Shown here: positions 1 to 6,587 of the stretch, one piece after another
How the letters are laid out: each line of letters opens with the position of its first letter
Numbering within the stretch: position 1 is the first letter of the stretch
Assembly: GCA_959606905.1 (NCBI GenBank)
Contig: CAUHML010000171.1
Coordinates: 1-6,595, forward strand
Direction of reading: 5' to 3'
Origin: an uncultured Bacteroides sp.
GTDB lineage: Bacteria > Bacteroidota > Bacteroidia > Bacteroidales > Bacteroidaceae
DNA: 6,595 bases
Program-made: the position numbers and the translations under genes
The notes under the pieces: generated by a model
What the model saw: the letters and a program-made list of their open reading frames with translations, nothing else
Told to the model about the DNA's origin: nothing
Database searches by the model: none

Positions 1-2
1 AT

Positions 3-62
3 GCAATCAGCATTAAAGAGGTAAAAGATAAATCAGAATTAAAAGGTATTAAGAGGTTATAG
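3..62 (+). CDS. Possible 3' end of an upstream gene (partial, uncertain)
   Basis: A frame open from the left edge runs about 20 codons to a TAG at 60-62. The peptide is lysine-rich (AISIKEVKDKSELKGIKRL) and would suit the C-terminus of a protein. If real, it ends 85 nt before the transporter start. An open stretch this short is common by chance in AT-rich DNA, and there is no start codon, domain or homology to support it. The product cannot be named. A PUL regulator, an enzyme or another Sus component would all fit the context. Confidence 0.22.
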   Translation, partial: AISIKEVKDKSELKGIKRL

Positions 63-85
63 AAAAGCAAGTAAAAAGGTTGAAT

Positions 86-105
86 AGTTTTCAATAGGTA
101 TTTTT
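86..105 (+). repeat. Leader repeat, copy 1 (upstream of first SusC-like gene)
   Basis: AGTTTTCAATAGGTATTTTT lies 62 nt (first base to ATG) before the transporter start. A copy with one mismatch (A to G at the 15th base) lies at 6519-6538, 69 nt before the ATG at 6588. In this copy TTGAA (80-84) and TTCAA (90-94) form a small dyad across the left part of the element. TAGTTTTC (85-92) and TATTTTTC (99-106) each resemble the Bacteroides -7 element TAnnTTTG except for the last base, but no good -33 element is visible at a normal distance. The element could be a promoter part, an operator, a 5'-UTR RNA element or a recombination site. The sequence does not decide between these. Confidence 0.6.
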
Positions 106-147
106 CCAAATAAAATGAATAATATTAAAGCATTTATATACAAAGAC

Positions 148-3100
148 ATGAAAAGAAACGCCACGTTTAAAGTCCTACTGATGTTCATTGTGGGATTATT
201 CTTGTCCGTCAACACATTTGCCCAACAAATAGTTGTCAAAGGAATTGTCAAAGATACTACAGGTGAACCAATTATCGGGGCTAATGTTATAGTAAAAGGA
301 ACGACTAATGGTACCATCACCGATTTTGATGGCAACTTCCTGTTAAACGCCAATAAAGGTGACATTATCATCATTTCGTTTATCGGATATCGGTCTCAAG
401 AAGCACAGGCAGCCGCTTCTATGAATATTATATTAAAAGATGATACAGAACTTCTGGATGAAGTGGTTGTCATTGGATACGGTTCTGTGAAAAAAGATGA
501 CCTAAGCGGTTCTGTGGTAGCTATCAAAGCTGAAGAGATGAACAAAGGTGCTGTTACTTCTCCTCAAGAACTGATTATGGGTAAAGTTCCGGGACTTTCT
601 GTTAGTCAAGGTGACGGTGCCCCTGGTGCCGGTTCGACAATTCGTATCCGTGGCGGTGCATCACTAAATGCCAGCAATGATCCACTTATTGTTATCGATG
701 GAATTCCTGTTTCAAATGATGCCGCTCCAGGCACTCCCAATGCACTTGCCACCATTAATCCCAATGATATTGAAACTTTCACTGTTTTGAAAGATGCTTC
801 GGCGACAGCCATTTACGGTTCACGCGCTTCGAATGGAGTTATTATCATCCAAACTAAAAAAGGGACACAAGACAAAATAAAAGTTAGCTACTCAGGAACT
901 TTCACGGCAAAAGACCCTTATAAACGTATAGAGACATTGGACGCACAATCATTCCGCGAAGTAATGCAGGCTCAATATCCGGAAGGAACCGCACAGTCGG
1001 CGGACATCCAACGGATTCTGAACGTATACCCTAACCAAAGCACCGATTGGCAAGATGCTATTTACCAGACAGGATTAAGTACAGACCAAAACATCGGAAT
1101 TGCAGGAAAAGCAGGATTTATGCCTTTCCGTATCTCTTTAGGTTATAATACAGAAAAAGGTACACTAAAGACTTCTAAATATGAACGTTATACCGGTGCT
1201 GTCAATCTAAGTCCTAAATTTTTCGACAACCACCTGAGTGTAGACATCAATGTAAAAGGCACCATCAATAAAAACCGATTTGCAGATTCCGGTGCTGTAG
1301 GTGCCGCTGCTTTCTTTGACCCCACCAAACCCATTTACGATGAAGAAAACCGATATAATGGCTATTGGAACTGGGGAATAGTACAAGGAGCACAAGCCGA
1401 TCTGGCGACTCAGAATCCATTGTCTTTATTATACGATAGAAACAATCACGGTACAACCAAACGTAGTTTGGGTAATATTCAATTGGACTATAAAATACAT
1501 GGTCTGGAAGACTTACATGCCAACTTGAATTTAGGCTATGACGTGGCAAAAACAACCGGTCGTAATTTTGTAAATTCCAATTCGGTTCAAAGCTCACTAG
1601 ATAAAACATTCACCGGTTTAGGACAAGGCAATACTTGGAACAATCTGCGTCGTAACCACCTGCTGGACTTCTACATGAACTATGCAAAAAACATAGAATC
1701 CATCAAAAGTAATTTCGATATAATGGCAGGTTATTCCTGGCAACATTTCTATTATGCCAATCATGATATCACCTATTCAAACCCTACAGAGGACTTAGGT
1801 GCAAAAGAAGGATATACCTATGACGAAAACGAACGGCATTACATCCGTGATGACCACCGTCGCATTCCGTATGAAAACTATCTTATTTCATTCTTCGGGC
1901 GTTTAAATTACAATTTCATGGACCGCTATTTGCTGACTGCCACTTTACGTCGTGACGGTTCTTCACGATTCAGTGAAAACAATCGTTGGGGACTTTTCCC
2001 TTCAGCCGCCTTAGCTTGGACCATCAGTAATGAACCCTTTATGAAAGCTACAGAAAATGTGCTTTCCAAATTAAAATTACGTTTAGGATATGGTGTGACC
2101 GGACAACAGGAAATTGGAGATTATCAATATATCACATCCTATTCATTCAGCACTAATCCTAATACAACCTATTTAGGAACTACGCTTTTGAAGCCAAACG
2201 GTTACAGTCCTGATTTAAAATGGGAACAAACAACTACATACAATGTAGCCATCGACTTCGGATTCTTAAATAACCGTATCAACGGTAGTATTGAATATTA
2301 TCAGAAACATACAAAAGACTTGTTAAACACCATCAGTGCCGCAGCGGGAACGAATTTTATCAACTTGATTACCGCTAATGTAGGTAAAATGAAAAATAAA
2401 GGTGTGGAAGCCAATGTAAATGCCATAGCTATCCAAAGCAAAGACTTCACATGGGAGGTAGGCTATAATATCACTTGGAATGATAGCAAGATTACCAAGC
2501 TGACTACCACTTTCAATCCCGACTACCAAGGTATTGATGCCGGCACAAACCAAAAACACCAAGTAGGTGAAATGCCTGGAACATTCTATTTATACCAACA
2601 AGTATACGATGAAAACGGCAAGCCTATCCAAAATGCATTTGTAGACCGAAACAATGACGGACAAATTACCGAAGCCGACCGTTATCTAACCCACAAAAGT
2701 CCGATGGCTAAAGTATATATGGGTTTCAGTTCTCAGTTCAGCTACAAAAAATGGGATCTGGGCTTTAATCTCCGTGCTAACTTTGGCAATTATGTATACA
2801 ATGGCGTGGCATCAGGCAATAGCACTTCCAACAATTATGGTGGAAAAGGATTTATTACAAATCTTTATAACGGTTTTCAAGATACAGGCTTTACCTTGCT
2901 GAATACCAGCGAACAAATGGCCAGCGACTATTTTCTGGAAAATGCTTCATTCTTGAAGATGGACAACCTTACATTAGGCTATTCTTTCCAAAATCTGTTT
3001 GCAGCCAAACTATCAGGACGTATCAGCGCATCTGTCCAAAATGTATTTACTATCTCAAAATATAGCGGATTAGACCCGGAATGTGGAGCGATAGATTCTA

Positions 3101-3153
3101 ACATCTGGCCACGTCCCCGCACATACACTATAGGTTTGAATCTTAACTTTTAA
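148..3153 (+). CDS. SusC/RagA-family TonB-linked outer membrane transporter
   Basis: An outer-membrane importer of oligosaccharides that works with the SusD-like protein encoded 12 nt downstream. Numbering from the ATG at 148 gives 1001 residues, close to B. thetaiotaomicron SusC (about 1000). Residues 1-25 form a signal peptide (MKRN, hydrophobic core, cleavage likely at TFA|QQ). Residues about 28-100 are a carboxypeptidase-D-regulatory-like Ig domain (GIVKDTTGEPIIGANV). The SusC-type TonB-box region DEVVVIGYG is at 104-112. The plug follows to about 235 and carries the family signature NDPLIVIDG (177-185). The rest is a 22-strand-type beta barrel ending in an aromatic residue (LNLNF). An EF-hand-like loop DRNNDGQITEAD (833-844) is a usual SusC feature. 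There is no STN domain, so anti-sigma signalling is unlikely. The frame also offers an ATG at 115, but 148 gives a normal signal peptide, and the leader before 6588 matches up to an ATG at the same place. The natural substrate is inferred, perhaps an alpha-glucan. Confidence 0.96.
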   Translation: MKRNATFKVLLMFIVGLFLSVNTFAQQIVVKGIVKDTTGEPIIGANVIVKGTTNGTITDFDGNFLLNANKGDIIIISFIGYRSQEAQAAASMNIILKDDTELLDEVVVIGYGSVKKDDLSGSVVAIKAEEMNKGAVTSPQELIMGKVPGLSVSQGDGAPGAGSTIRIRGGASLNASNDPLIVIDGIPVSNDAAPGTPNALATINPNDIETFTVLKDASATAIYGSRASNGVIIIQTKKGTQDKIKVSYSGTFTAKDPYKRIETLDAQSFREVMQAQYPEGTAQSADIQRILNVYPNQSTDWQDAIYQTGLSTDQNIGIAGKAGFMPFRISLGYNTEKGTLKTSKYERYTGAVNLSPKFFDNHLSVDINVKGTINKNRFADSGAVGAAAFFDPTKPIYDEENRYNGYWNWGIVQGAQADLATQNPLSLLYDRNNHGTTKRSLGNIQLDYKIHGLEDLHANLNLGYDVAKTTGRNFVNSNSVQSSLDKTFTGLGQGNTWNNLRRNHLLDFYMNYAKNIESIKSNFDIMAGYSWQHFYYANHDITYSNPTEDLGAKEGYTYDENERHYIRDDHRRIPYENYLISFFGRLNYNFMDRYLLTATLRRDGSSRFSENNRWGLFPSAALAWTISNEPFMKATENVLSKLKLRLGYGVTGQQEIGDYQYITSYSFSTNPNTTYLGTTLLKPNGYSPDLKWEQTTTYNVAIDFGFLNNRINGSIEYYQKHTKDLLNTISAAAGTNFINLITANVGKMKNKGVEANVNAIAIQSKDFTWEVGYNITWNDSKITKLTTTFNPDYQGIDAGTNQKHQVGEMPGTFYLYQQVYDENGKPIQNAFVDRNNDGQITEADRYLTHKSPMAKVYMGFSSQFSYKKWDLGFNLRANFGNYVYNGVASGNSTSNNYGGKGFITNLYNGFQDTGFTLLNTSEQMASDYFLENASFLKMDNLTLGYSFQNLFAAKLSGRISASVQNVFTISKYSGLDPECGAIDSNIWPRPRTYTIGLNLNF

Positions 3154-3165
3154 TGAGAATTACGT

Positions 3166-4773
3166 ATGAAAACAAGAAAATATATCTATACAACTCTGGC
3201 AACTTGCCTGTTTGTTTTTTCAAGTTGTCTCAATGATTTGGATGTCTTACCTTTGGATCCCACAGTGGAAACAGCAGACAAAGCTTATACCGATGCGGAA
3301 AGCTACACTAAAGGACTTCATAAAATATACTCAGTTTGGGCGTTATCCGGACAAGACGGCAGCAGCAGTTCAGATATTTCAGGCCTTGATGCAGGAAATA
3401 CTGCACTATTACGCTGTTGGTGGACTTTACAAGAACAGCCAACCGATGAAATGAAGAACGCATGGAATGATGCATGGTGCACAGAAGTAAACTATATGAC
3501 ATGGACTACCAATAAAGTGGAACCCATTGAAGGGGTTTATCAACGCTGCATGTATATAGTGGCACTGGTAAATGAGTTCTTAAAGAACATTCCCAACGCG
3601 CCCGAAAGCATTGACAAAGAAAGTTATATTGCACAAGCCCGCTTTAACCGTGCTTTTGCCTATTATATCTTGATGGATATGTTTGCATTGCCTCCATTCA
3701 TCACTGAAAAGAATTATTCCATAGAACCTGCCCCGCTGTCTAGAGAAGACCTGTTCAATTGGATAGAAGCAGAACTAAACGAAATCAAACCCAATCTGCC
3801 CTCTCCACGCTCCGAATACGGAGTAGCAGATCAAGCTGTTGCCAGTTCTTTATTAGCACGCATGTATCTTAATGCAGAAGTTTACACCGGTAAGGCACGA
3901 TATAGCGAATGTATTAATGCATGCAACGAAGTGATCAAAGCAGGGTATCAACTGGCAGACAACTATGCTGATTTATTCAAAGCAGACAATGGCGAGAATC
4001 CGGATACCAAAAAAGAAATAATCTATCCTATCATCTTTGATGGGGACAAGACCCAATCATGGGGTATGGCTGCCATTATCATCGGAGCCAGAGGAGCTGA
4101 AGACAAAGATGTTTTACTAGCACACAGTGGGGTAGACCAAGGCTGGGCAGGATTCCGCGCAACAAGCAATCTGGTTCATCTCTTTGATTTTCAAAATGAT
4201 GAAGAACCCAAAGCTTCTGAGATTCAAGATAAACGTGGTATTTTTTATGATAAAGGACGCTCTATCGACATTACTTCCAGTGTATCCGGAACTTTTGAAA
4301 CTGAAGGATGGAGTGTATTCAAATTCAGCAATTTAGACAGCAACGGACAACCGGGAAAAAATACATTATGGGTAGATACTGATTTTCCGATGTTCCGTTT
4401 GGGAGATATTTACCTGATGTATGCAGAAGCCGTAGCACGCGGTGGAGAAGGAAGTAAGGCTAGTGCTGTTGAATATATCAACGCCCTTCGCAAGCGTGCC
4501 TATGGAGATGAAAAACACAACATTTCCGAAAATTGGTTAGAGGAAAATAATTTCCGTAATTTGTTAGATGAACGCGGGCGTGAATTATATTGGGAAGGTA
4601 TCCGCCGTACAGATTTAGTACGTTTCGATCTGCTTACTTCCGGCTCCTATACATGGGATTTCAAAGGAGGAATCAATACCGGAGTAGGAGTGAACAAGAG
4701 ATATAACGTGTATCCTATACCTGTTACCGACCTGACCGTAAACGGTAACTTACAACAAAATGAAGGTTATTAA
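3166..4773 (+). CDS. SusD/RagB-family surface glycan-binding lipoprotein
   Basis: The extracellular partner that lids the SusC-like barrel and binds glycan for uptake. The protein has 535 residues; B. thetaiotaomicron SusD has 551. It starts with a lipoprotein signal (MKTRK, hydrophobic stretch, lipobox FSSC) with the acylated cysteine at C21, followed by LNDLD, as in starch SusD (INDLD, from memory). The mostly helical SusD-like N-terminal region includes GLDAG (73-77) and QPTDE (91-95). The C-terminal SusD_RagB region carries DFPMFRLGDIYLMYAEA (406-422), the RGRELYWEGIRRTDLVRF-like stretch (470-487) and the terminal YPIPVTDLTVNGNLQQNEGY. By eye, D75, R83, W100, W299 and W327 line up with SusD D73, R81, W98, Y296 and W320, the starch-contacting residues. 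Several of these are common across the family, so they suggest rather than prove alpha-glucan binding. The 12-nt gap after the transporter implies co-transcription. It starts in an A-rich context without a Shine-Dalgarno. Confidence 0.96.
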   Translation: MKTRKYIYTTLATCLFVFSSCLNDLDVLPLDPTVETADKAYTDAESYTKGLHKIYSVWALSGQDGSSSSDISGLDAGNTALLRCWWTLQEQPTDEMKNAWNDAWCTEVNYMTWTTNKVEPIEGVYQRCMYIVALVNEFLKNIPNAPESIDKESYIAQARFNRAFAYYILMDMFALPPFITEKNYSIEPAPLSREDLFNWIEAELNEIKPNLPSPRSEYGVADQAVASSLLARMYLNAEVYTGKARYSECINACNEVIKAGYQLADNYADLFKADNGENPDTKKEIIYPIIFDGDKTQSWGMAAIIIGARGAEDKDVLLAHSGVDQGWAGFRATSNLVHLFDFQNDEEPKASEIQDKRGIFYDKGRSIDITSSVSGTFETEGWSVFKFSNLDSNGQPGKNTLWVDTDFPMFRLGDIYLMYAEAVARGGEGSKASAVEYINALRKRAYGDEKHNISENWLEENNFRNLLDERGRELYWEGIRRTDLVRFDLLTSGSYTWDFKGGINTGVGVNKRYNVYPIPVTDLTVNGNLQQNEGY

Positions 4774-4790
4774 TCAATAAGTACATCATC

Positions 4791-5897
4791 ATGAAATTCA
4801 TAAAAAGCATATCAACTTCTATTTTTACCCTATTACTTTGTACTGCTTGTGAAAGTGATTTGGAACAAGTGACATATAGTTCGGAAAATGCCATCCCGTC
4901 TACCCTGTCATCCTTGAATGACAGTTATATACTGGAATCAAAAAATGCTTCCCAAGAGGCATTCACCCTTACCTGGAGCTATCCGGATTTAGGCTATCAA
5001 GCAAGCGTTATCAATGCGTTGGAAATGGATGTTAAAGACAAAAATTTTGCCAATAAAGTAATTTTAGCCTCATCCAAAACAGATTTATCACATACTATCA
5101 CTGTCAGTGACCTGAACAGCAAAATCATGACCCTGCTGAAAGTCTATGAAATGGAGACAGCGCCGATAGGAATCGAATTTCGGATATCGTCTTCTATCTC
5201 AGCAGCTGCCGATACATTGTATTCCAACATTGTCTCAACCACCATCACTCCATATGAAGGTGAGCCGGAATATCCGGCAATCACACTCCGTGGAAGTTAT
5301 AATGGTTGGGATTTCACCAAAAGCCAAAAAGTATATTCGGTAAATTCTGATAATATATACACCGCTATGGTGTACTTCGACGGCAAAGCAGCCGATGGTT
5401 GGAAATTCTGCGGTACGGAAGACTGGGGTACGGACAATTGGGGAGCTCCGGAAAGTATGACACCCGAACAATCCCTCGTTACTTTAGTATCCGGTAATGG
5501 AGGGGACATTAAAGCATACAGCAAAAACAGTTATTATTTAGAATTCAATAATACCACAGGAGAATTGAAAGTTTCCAAACCTCACAACTCATGGGGAATT
5601 GTAGGAGACCACAATAGCTGGGGAAGCGGTGACACAATGATGACACTGGAAACTGAAACGGATGAAAACAACAAATTTCAATATTATTTAAAAGCTACCC
5701 TAGATATGTCCGCCGGTAATAAATGGAAAATACGCCCTGAAGAGAAATGGGAAGACGATATAGCTCCCGGAGCTGTAGAAGGAGAGTTTGAAGATGCCGG
5801 TGATGGTAATTTTAAAGTTTCAGAAGCCGGTAACTATACCATCAAGTGGTATTTCAACAAGGTAACTCCCAAAATCATTGTTGTAAAAAACAAATAA
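4791..5897 (+). CDS. SusE-like outer membrane glycan-binding lipoprotein
   Basis: An accessory surface glycan-binding protein that would concentrate glycan near the SusC/D pair. The 368 residues are close to B. thetaiotaomicron SusE (387) and well short of SusF (485). The signal is MKFIK, a hydrophobic core and lipobox LCTAC, giving lipid-modified C20. The acidic ESDLE that follows fits a Bacteroides surface-export signal. Residues about 21-155 match the SusE N-terminal Ig-like domain (TLTWSYPDLGYQA, 59-71). Two beta-sandwich starch-binding-like domains follow. The first, about 163-262, has RGSYNGW (167-173), GWKFCG (203-208) and DWGTDNWG (211-218). The second, about 266-366, has WGIVGDHNSWG (268-278) and KWKIRPEEKW (311-320). 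The paired NGW/NSWG and WKF/WKI aromatics are typical of SusE/SusF starch-binding modules. It lies 17 nt after the SusD-like gene in the same operon and ends 22 nt before a strong hairpin. No SusF-like gene follows. Binding specificity is inferred from family only. Confidence 0.9.
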   Translation: MKFIKSISTSIFTLLLCTACESDLEQVTYSSENAIPSTLSSLNDSYILESKNASQEAFTLTWSYPDLGYQASVINALEMDVKDKNFANKVILASSKTDLSHTITVSDLNSKIMTLLKVYEMETAPIGIEFRISSSISAAADTLYSNIVSTTITPYEGEPEYPAITLRGSYNGWDFTKSQKVYSVNSDNIYTAMVYFDGKAADGWKFCGTEDWGTDNWGAPESMTPEQSLVTLVSGNGGDIKAYSKNSYYLEFNNTTGELKVSKPHNSWGIVGDHNSWGSGDTMMTLETETDENNKFQYYLKATLDMSAGNKWKIRPEEKWEDDIAPGAVEGEFEDAGDGNFKVSEAGNYTIKWYFNKVTPKIIVVKNK

Positions 5898-5918
5898 AAC
5901 TACTTTTAAGTTTATTCC

Positions 5919-5976
5919 TTTATATTGCATCGGTTAAAAGTTTTTTATAGAAAACTCTTAGCTGATGCAATATAAA
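5919..5976 (+). terminator. Long hairpin, probable operon terminator
   Basis: TTTATATTGCATC (5919-5931) is perfectly inverted as GATGCAATATAAA (5964-5976). Pairing continues inward between 5932-5944 and 5951-5963 with two G-U pairs and one A-C mismatch, leaving the 6-nt loop TTATAG (5945-5950). The stem is therefore about 26 bp and starts 22 nt after the SusE-like stop. It is AT-rich and has no uninterrupted T-run at its foot; the first is TTTT at 5983-5986. It could stop transcription after the SusE-like gene or protect the 3' end of the mRNA. A small inverted-repeat element is a less likely reading. Confidence 0.6.
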
Positions 5977-6046
5977 CTAAAGTTTTGACAAAGAATTAAT
6001 ATAAAAGAACCATAAATCATTCTTGTCCAAACACGAAACAGTTCAC

Positions 6047-6062
6047 AATCATTTATATTTTT
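6047..6062 (+). repeat. 16-bp direct repeat, copy 1
   Basis: AATCATTTATATTTTT, identical to 6124-6139, with repeat starts 77 bp apart. It is followed by TTCAGATA here and by ATTCTTAGATA at the second copy. A shorter related string, AAATCATTTTTTGCAGATAC, begins near 6286. The composition is AT-rich, so chance contributes, but a 16-bp exact match within 77 bp is notable. It may be a regulator half-site or a duplication remnant. Confidence 0.45.
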
Positions 6063-6116
6063 TCAGATACAAAAAAGACACATCATTCTATAAATCAAAC
6101 ACTTATAAAATACAAT

Positions 6117-6128
6117 TGATTTAAATCA
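6117..6128. promoter_or_regulatory. 12-bp perfect palindrome, possible operator
   Basis: TGATTTAAATCA is its own reverse complement. It overlaps the start of the second 16-bp repeat copy and sits about 45 bp before the TACATTTG element at 6173, where an upstream activator or regulator could bind. No named regulator motif is recognised. Confidence 0.3.
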
Positions 6129-6139
6129 TTTATATTTTT
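6124..6139 (+). repeat. 16-bp direct repeat, copy 2
   Basis: Exact second copy of AATCATTTATATTTTT (first at 6047-6062). It overlaps the palindrome at 6117-6128 and directly precedes the dyad ATTCTT-AGATA-AAGAAT (6140-6156). Confidence 0.45.
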
Positions 6140-6180
6140 ATTCTTAGATAAAGAATCAATTTACAAGAAAGCTACATTTG
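6140..6180 (+). promoter_or_regulatory. Candidate promoter with TACATTTG -7 element and upstream dyad
   Basis: TACATTTG at 6173-6180 matches the Bacteroidetes housekeeping -7 consensus TAnnTTTG exactly. No TTTG/TTG -33 element is present about 20 nt upstream. Instead there is the dyad ATTCTT-AGATA-AAGAAT (6140-6156), which ends 16 nt before the -7 element. A poor -33 with a nearby dyad would suit an activator-dependent promoter. Transcription would begin near 6187-6190, giving a leader of roughly 400 nt before the ATG at 6588, or about 55 nt before the small ORF at 6243. Confidence 0.4.
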
Positions 6181-6242
6181 CAACATCCAAAACAAAATAA
6201 AGTGAGGATAACCGTTAACCTAAAACTAAATACCATTAAATC

Positions 6243-6407
6243 ATGAAAACCAAAAAGAATTTTTCCCCTATTGTATCTCATTACAAATCATTTTTTGCAG
6301 ATACTTTTTTGAAATTTATTTCAATAAACAGAAATATAGAGAACTCATTCTATCTCAATAAATCTAAAAAACAAATACATGTTTCAACTCTCTCAATATC
6401 CAGTTGA
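6243..6407 (+). CDS. Doubtful small ORF, 54 aa, unknown function
   Basis: An ATG in an A-rich context (TTAAATC-ATG-AAAACC), the kind used by Bacteroides, opens a 54-codon frame ending in TGA at 6405-6407. It begins MKTKKNFSPIVSHYKSFF and is rich in Lys, Ser, Phe and Ile, with no signal peptide, membrane helix or recognised domain. It lies about 55 nt downstream of the probable transcription start from TACATTTG, so it could be a leader peptide, a small protein or a decayed gene fragment. It could equally be a chance ORF. Its 3' end overlaps another small frame (6379-6477). Confidence 0.25.
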   Translation: MKTKKNFSPIVSHYKSFFADTFLKFISINRNIENSFYLNKSKKQIHVSTLSISS

Positions 6408-6477
6408 ACAGATATCACAAAATTTTCAGAAAAAATTCAATGGTTTTAAAGAAAGATCAATTCCATTAGAAATATAA
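6379..6477 (+). CDS. Doubtful small ORF, 32 aa, unknown function
   Basis: An ATG at 6379 opens a 32-codon frame in the +1 frame relative to the ORF at 6243, which it overlaps by 29 nt. It ends with TAA at 6475-6477. The peptide starts MFQLSQYPVEQISQNFQKKF and looks fairly protein-like. The frame is open back to 6340, just after a TAG at 6337-6339. Together with the preceding small ORF it could be the frameshifted remains of one gene, or a chance reading in AT-rich DNA. No family is recognised. Confidence 0.15.
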   Translation: MFQLSQYPVEQISQNFQKKFNGFKERSIPLEI

Positions 6478-6518
6478 GGATTAAAGGAGCCATAAATAAT
6501 CTGATTGTTTGGGAAAAC

Positions 6519-6538
6519 AGTTTTCAATAGGTGTTTTT
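6519..6538 (+). repeat. Leader repeat, copy 2 (upstream of second SusC-like start)
   Basis: AGTTTTCAATAGGTGTTTTT, 19 of 20 identical to 86-105. Its left end lies in the perfect dyad GAAAAC-A-GTTTTC (6513-6525), whereas copy 1 has a different dyad (TTGAA/TTCAA) sharing the same right arm. After the element both leaders continue with AT-rich sequence of similar character to an identical 14-nt block that includes the start codon. The match marks the region as a regulatory leader for the gene starting at 6588. Confidence 0.6.
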
Positions 6539-6587
6539 AGCTGAGAATATAAACTTGAAATAATTATTTAACTTTAAATTTAAAGAC

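Larger units (their letters stand above)
5898..6587. other. 690-bp AT-rich intergenic region between two Sus modules
   Basis: No convincing full-length gene is seen on either strand. In order it holds: a long hairpin (5919-5976); a 16-bp direct repeat pair (6047-6062 and 6124-6139) with a 12-bp palindrome at 6117-6128; a small dyad (6140-6156) before a TACATTTG element (6173-6180); two doubtful overlapping small ORFs (6243-6407 and 6379-6477); and the leader repeat (6519-6538) before the next start. It is much longer than the 12- and 17-nt gaps inside the operon, so the gene starting at 6588 probably has its own promoter and regulatory DNA here. Confidence 0.7.

Noticed and set aside
57..374. 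105-codon minus-strand ORF overlapping the leader and SusC start
   Set aside because: Lies antisense to the SusC signal peptide and Ig-like domain; its hydrophobic translation is a mirror of the coding strand, with no supporting start context or domain.
1265..1609. 114-codon minus-strand ORF inside the SusC-like gene
   Set aside because: Fully antisense to well-conserved barrel sequence; composition fits a shadow frame and no domain is recognisable.
2644..2679. EF-hand/dockerin-like loop DRNNDGQITEAD in the SusC-like protein as a possible dockerin fusion
   Set aside because: A single calcium-loop-like motif at this place in the barrel is usual for SusC proteins; there is no second repeat and no dockerin domain.
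3212..3454. 80-codon plus-strand ORF in another frame of the SusD-like gene
   Set aside because: Overlaps coding sequence with clear SusD motifs; the translation has no family features.
6483..6489. AAAGGAG, a Shine-Dalgarno-like string
   Set aside because: No start codon follows at a proper distance, and Bacteroides genes generally do not rely on Shine-Dalgarno pairing; most likely chance.
6003..6497. Similar strings AAAAGAACCATAAAT (6003-6017) and AAAGGAGCCATAAAT (6483-6497)
   Set aside because: Short imperfect match (13/15) in AT-rich DNA without conserved surroundings; too weak to call a repeat.
5898..6587. CRISPR array, tRNA or insertion sequence in the intergenic region
   Set aside because: No regularly spaced repeats, no tRNA-like cloverleaf, and no transposase ORF or paired terminal inverted repeats with target duplications could be found by eye.
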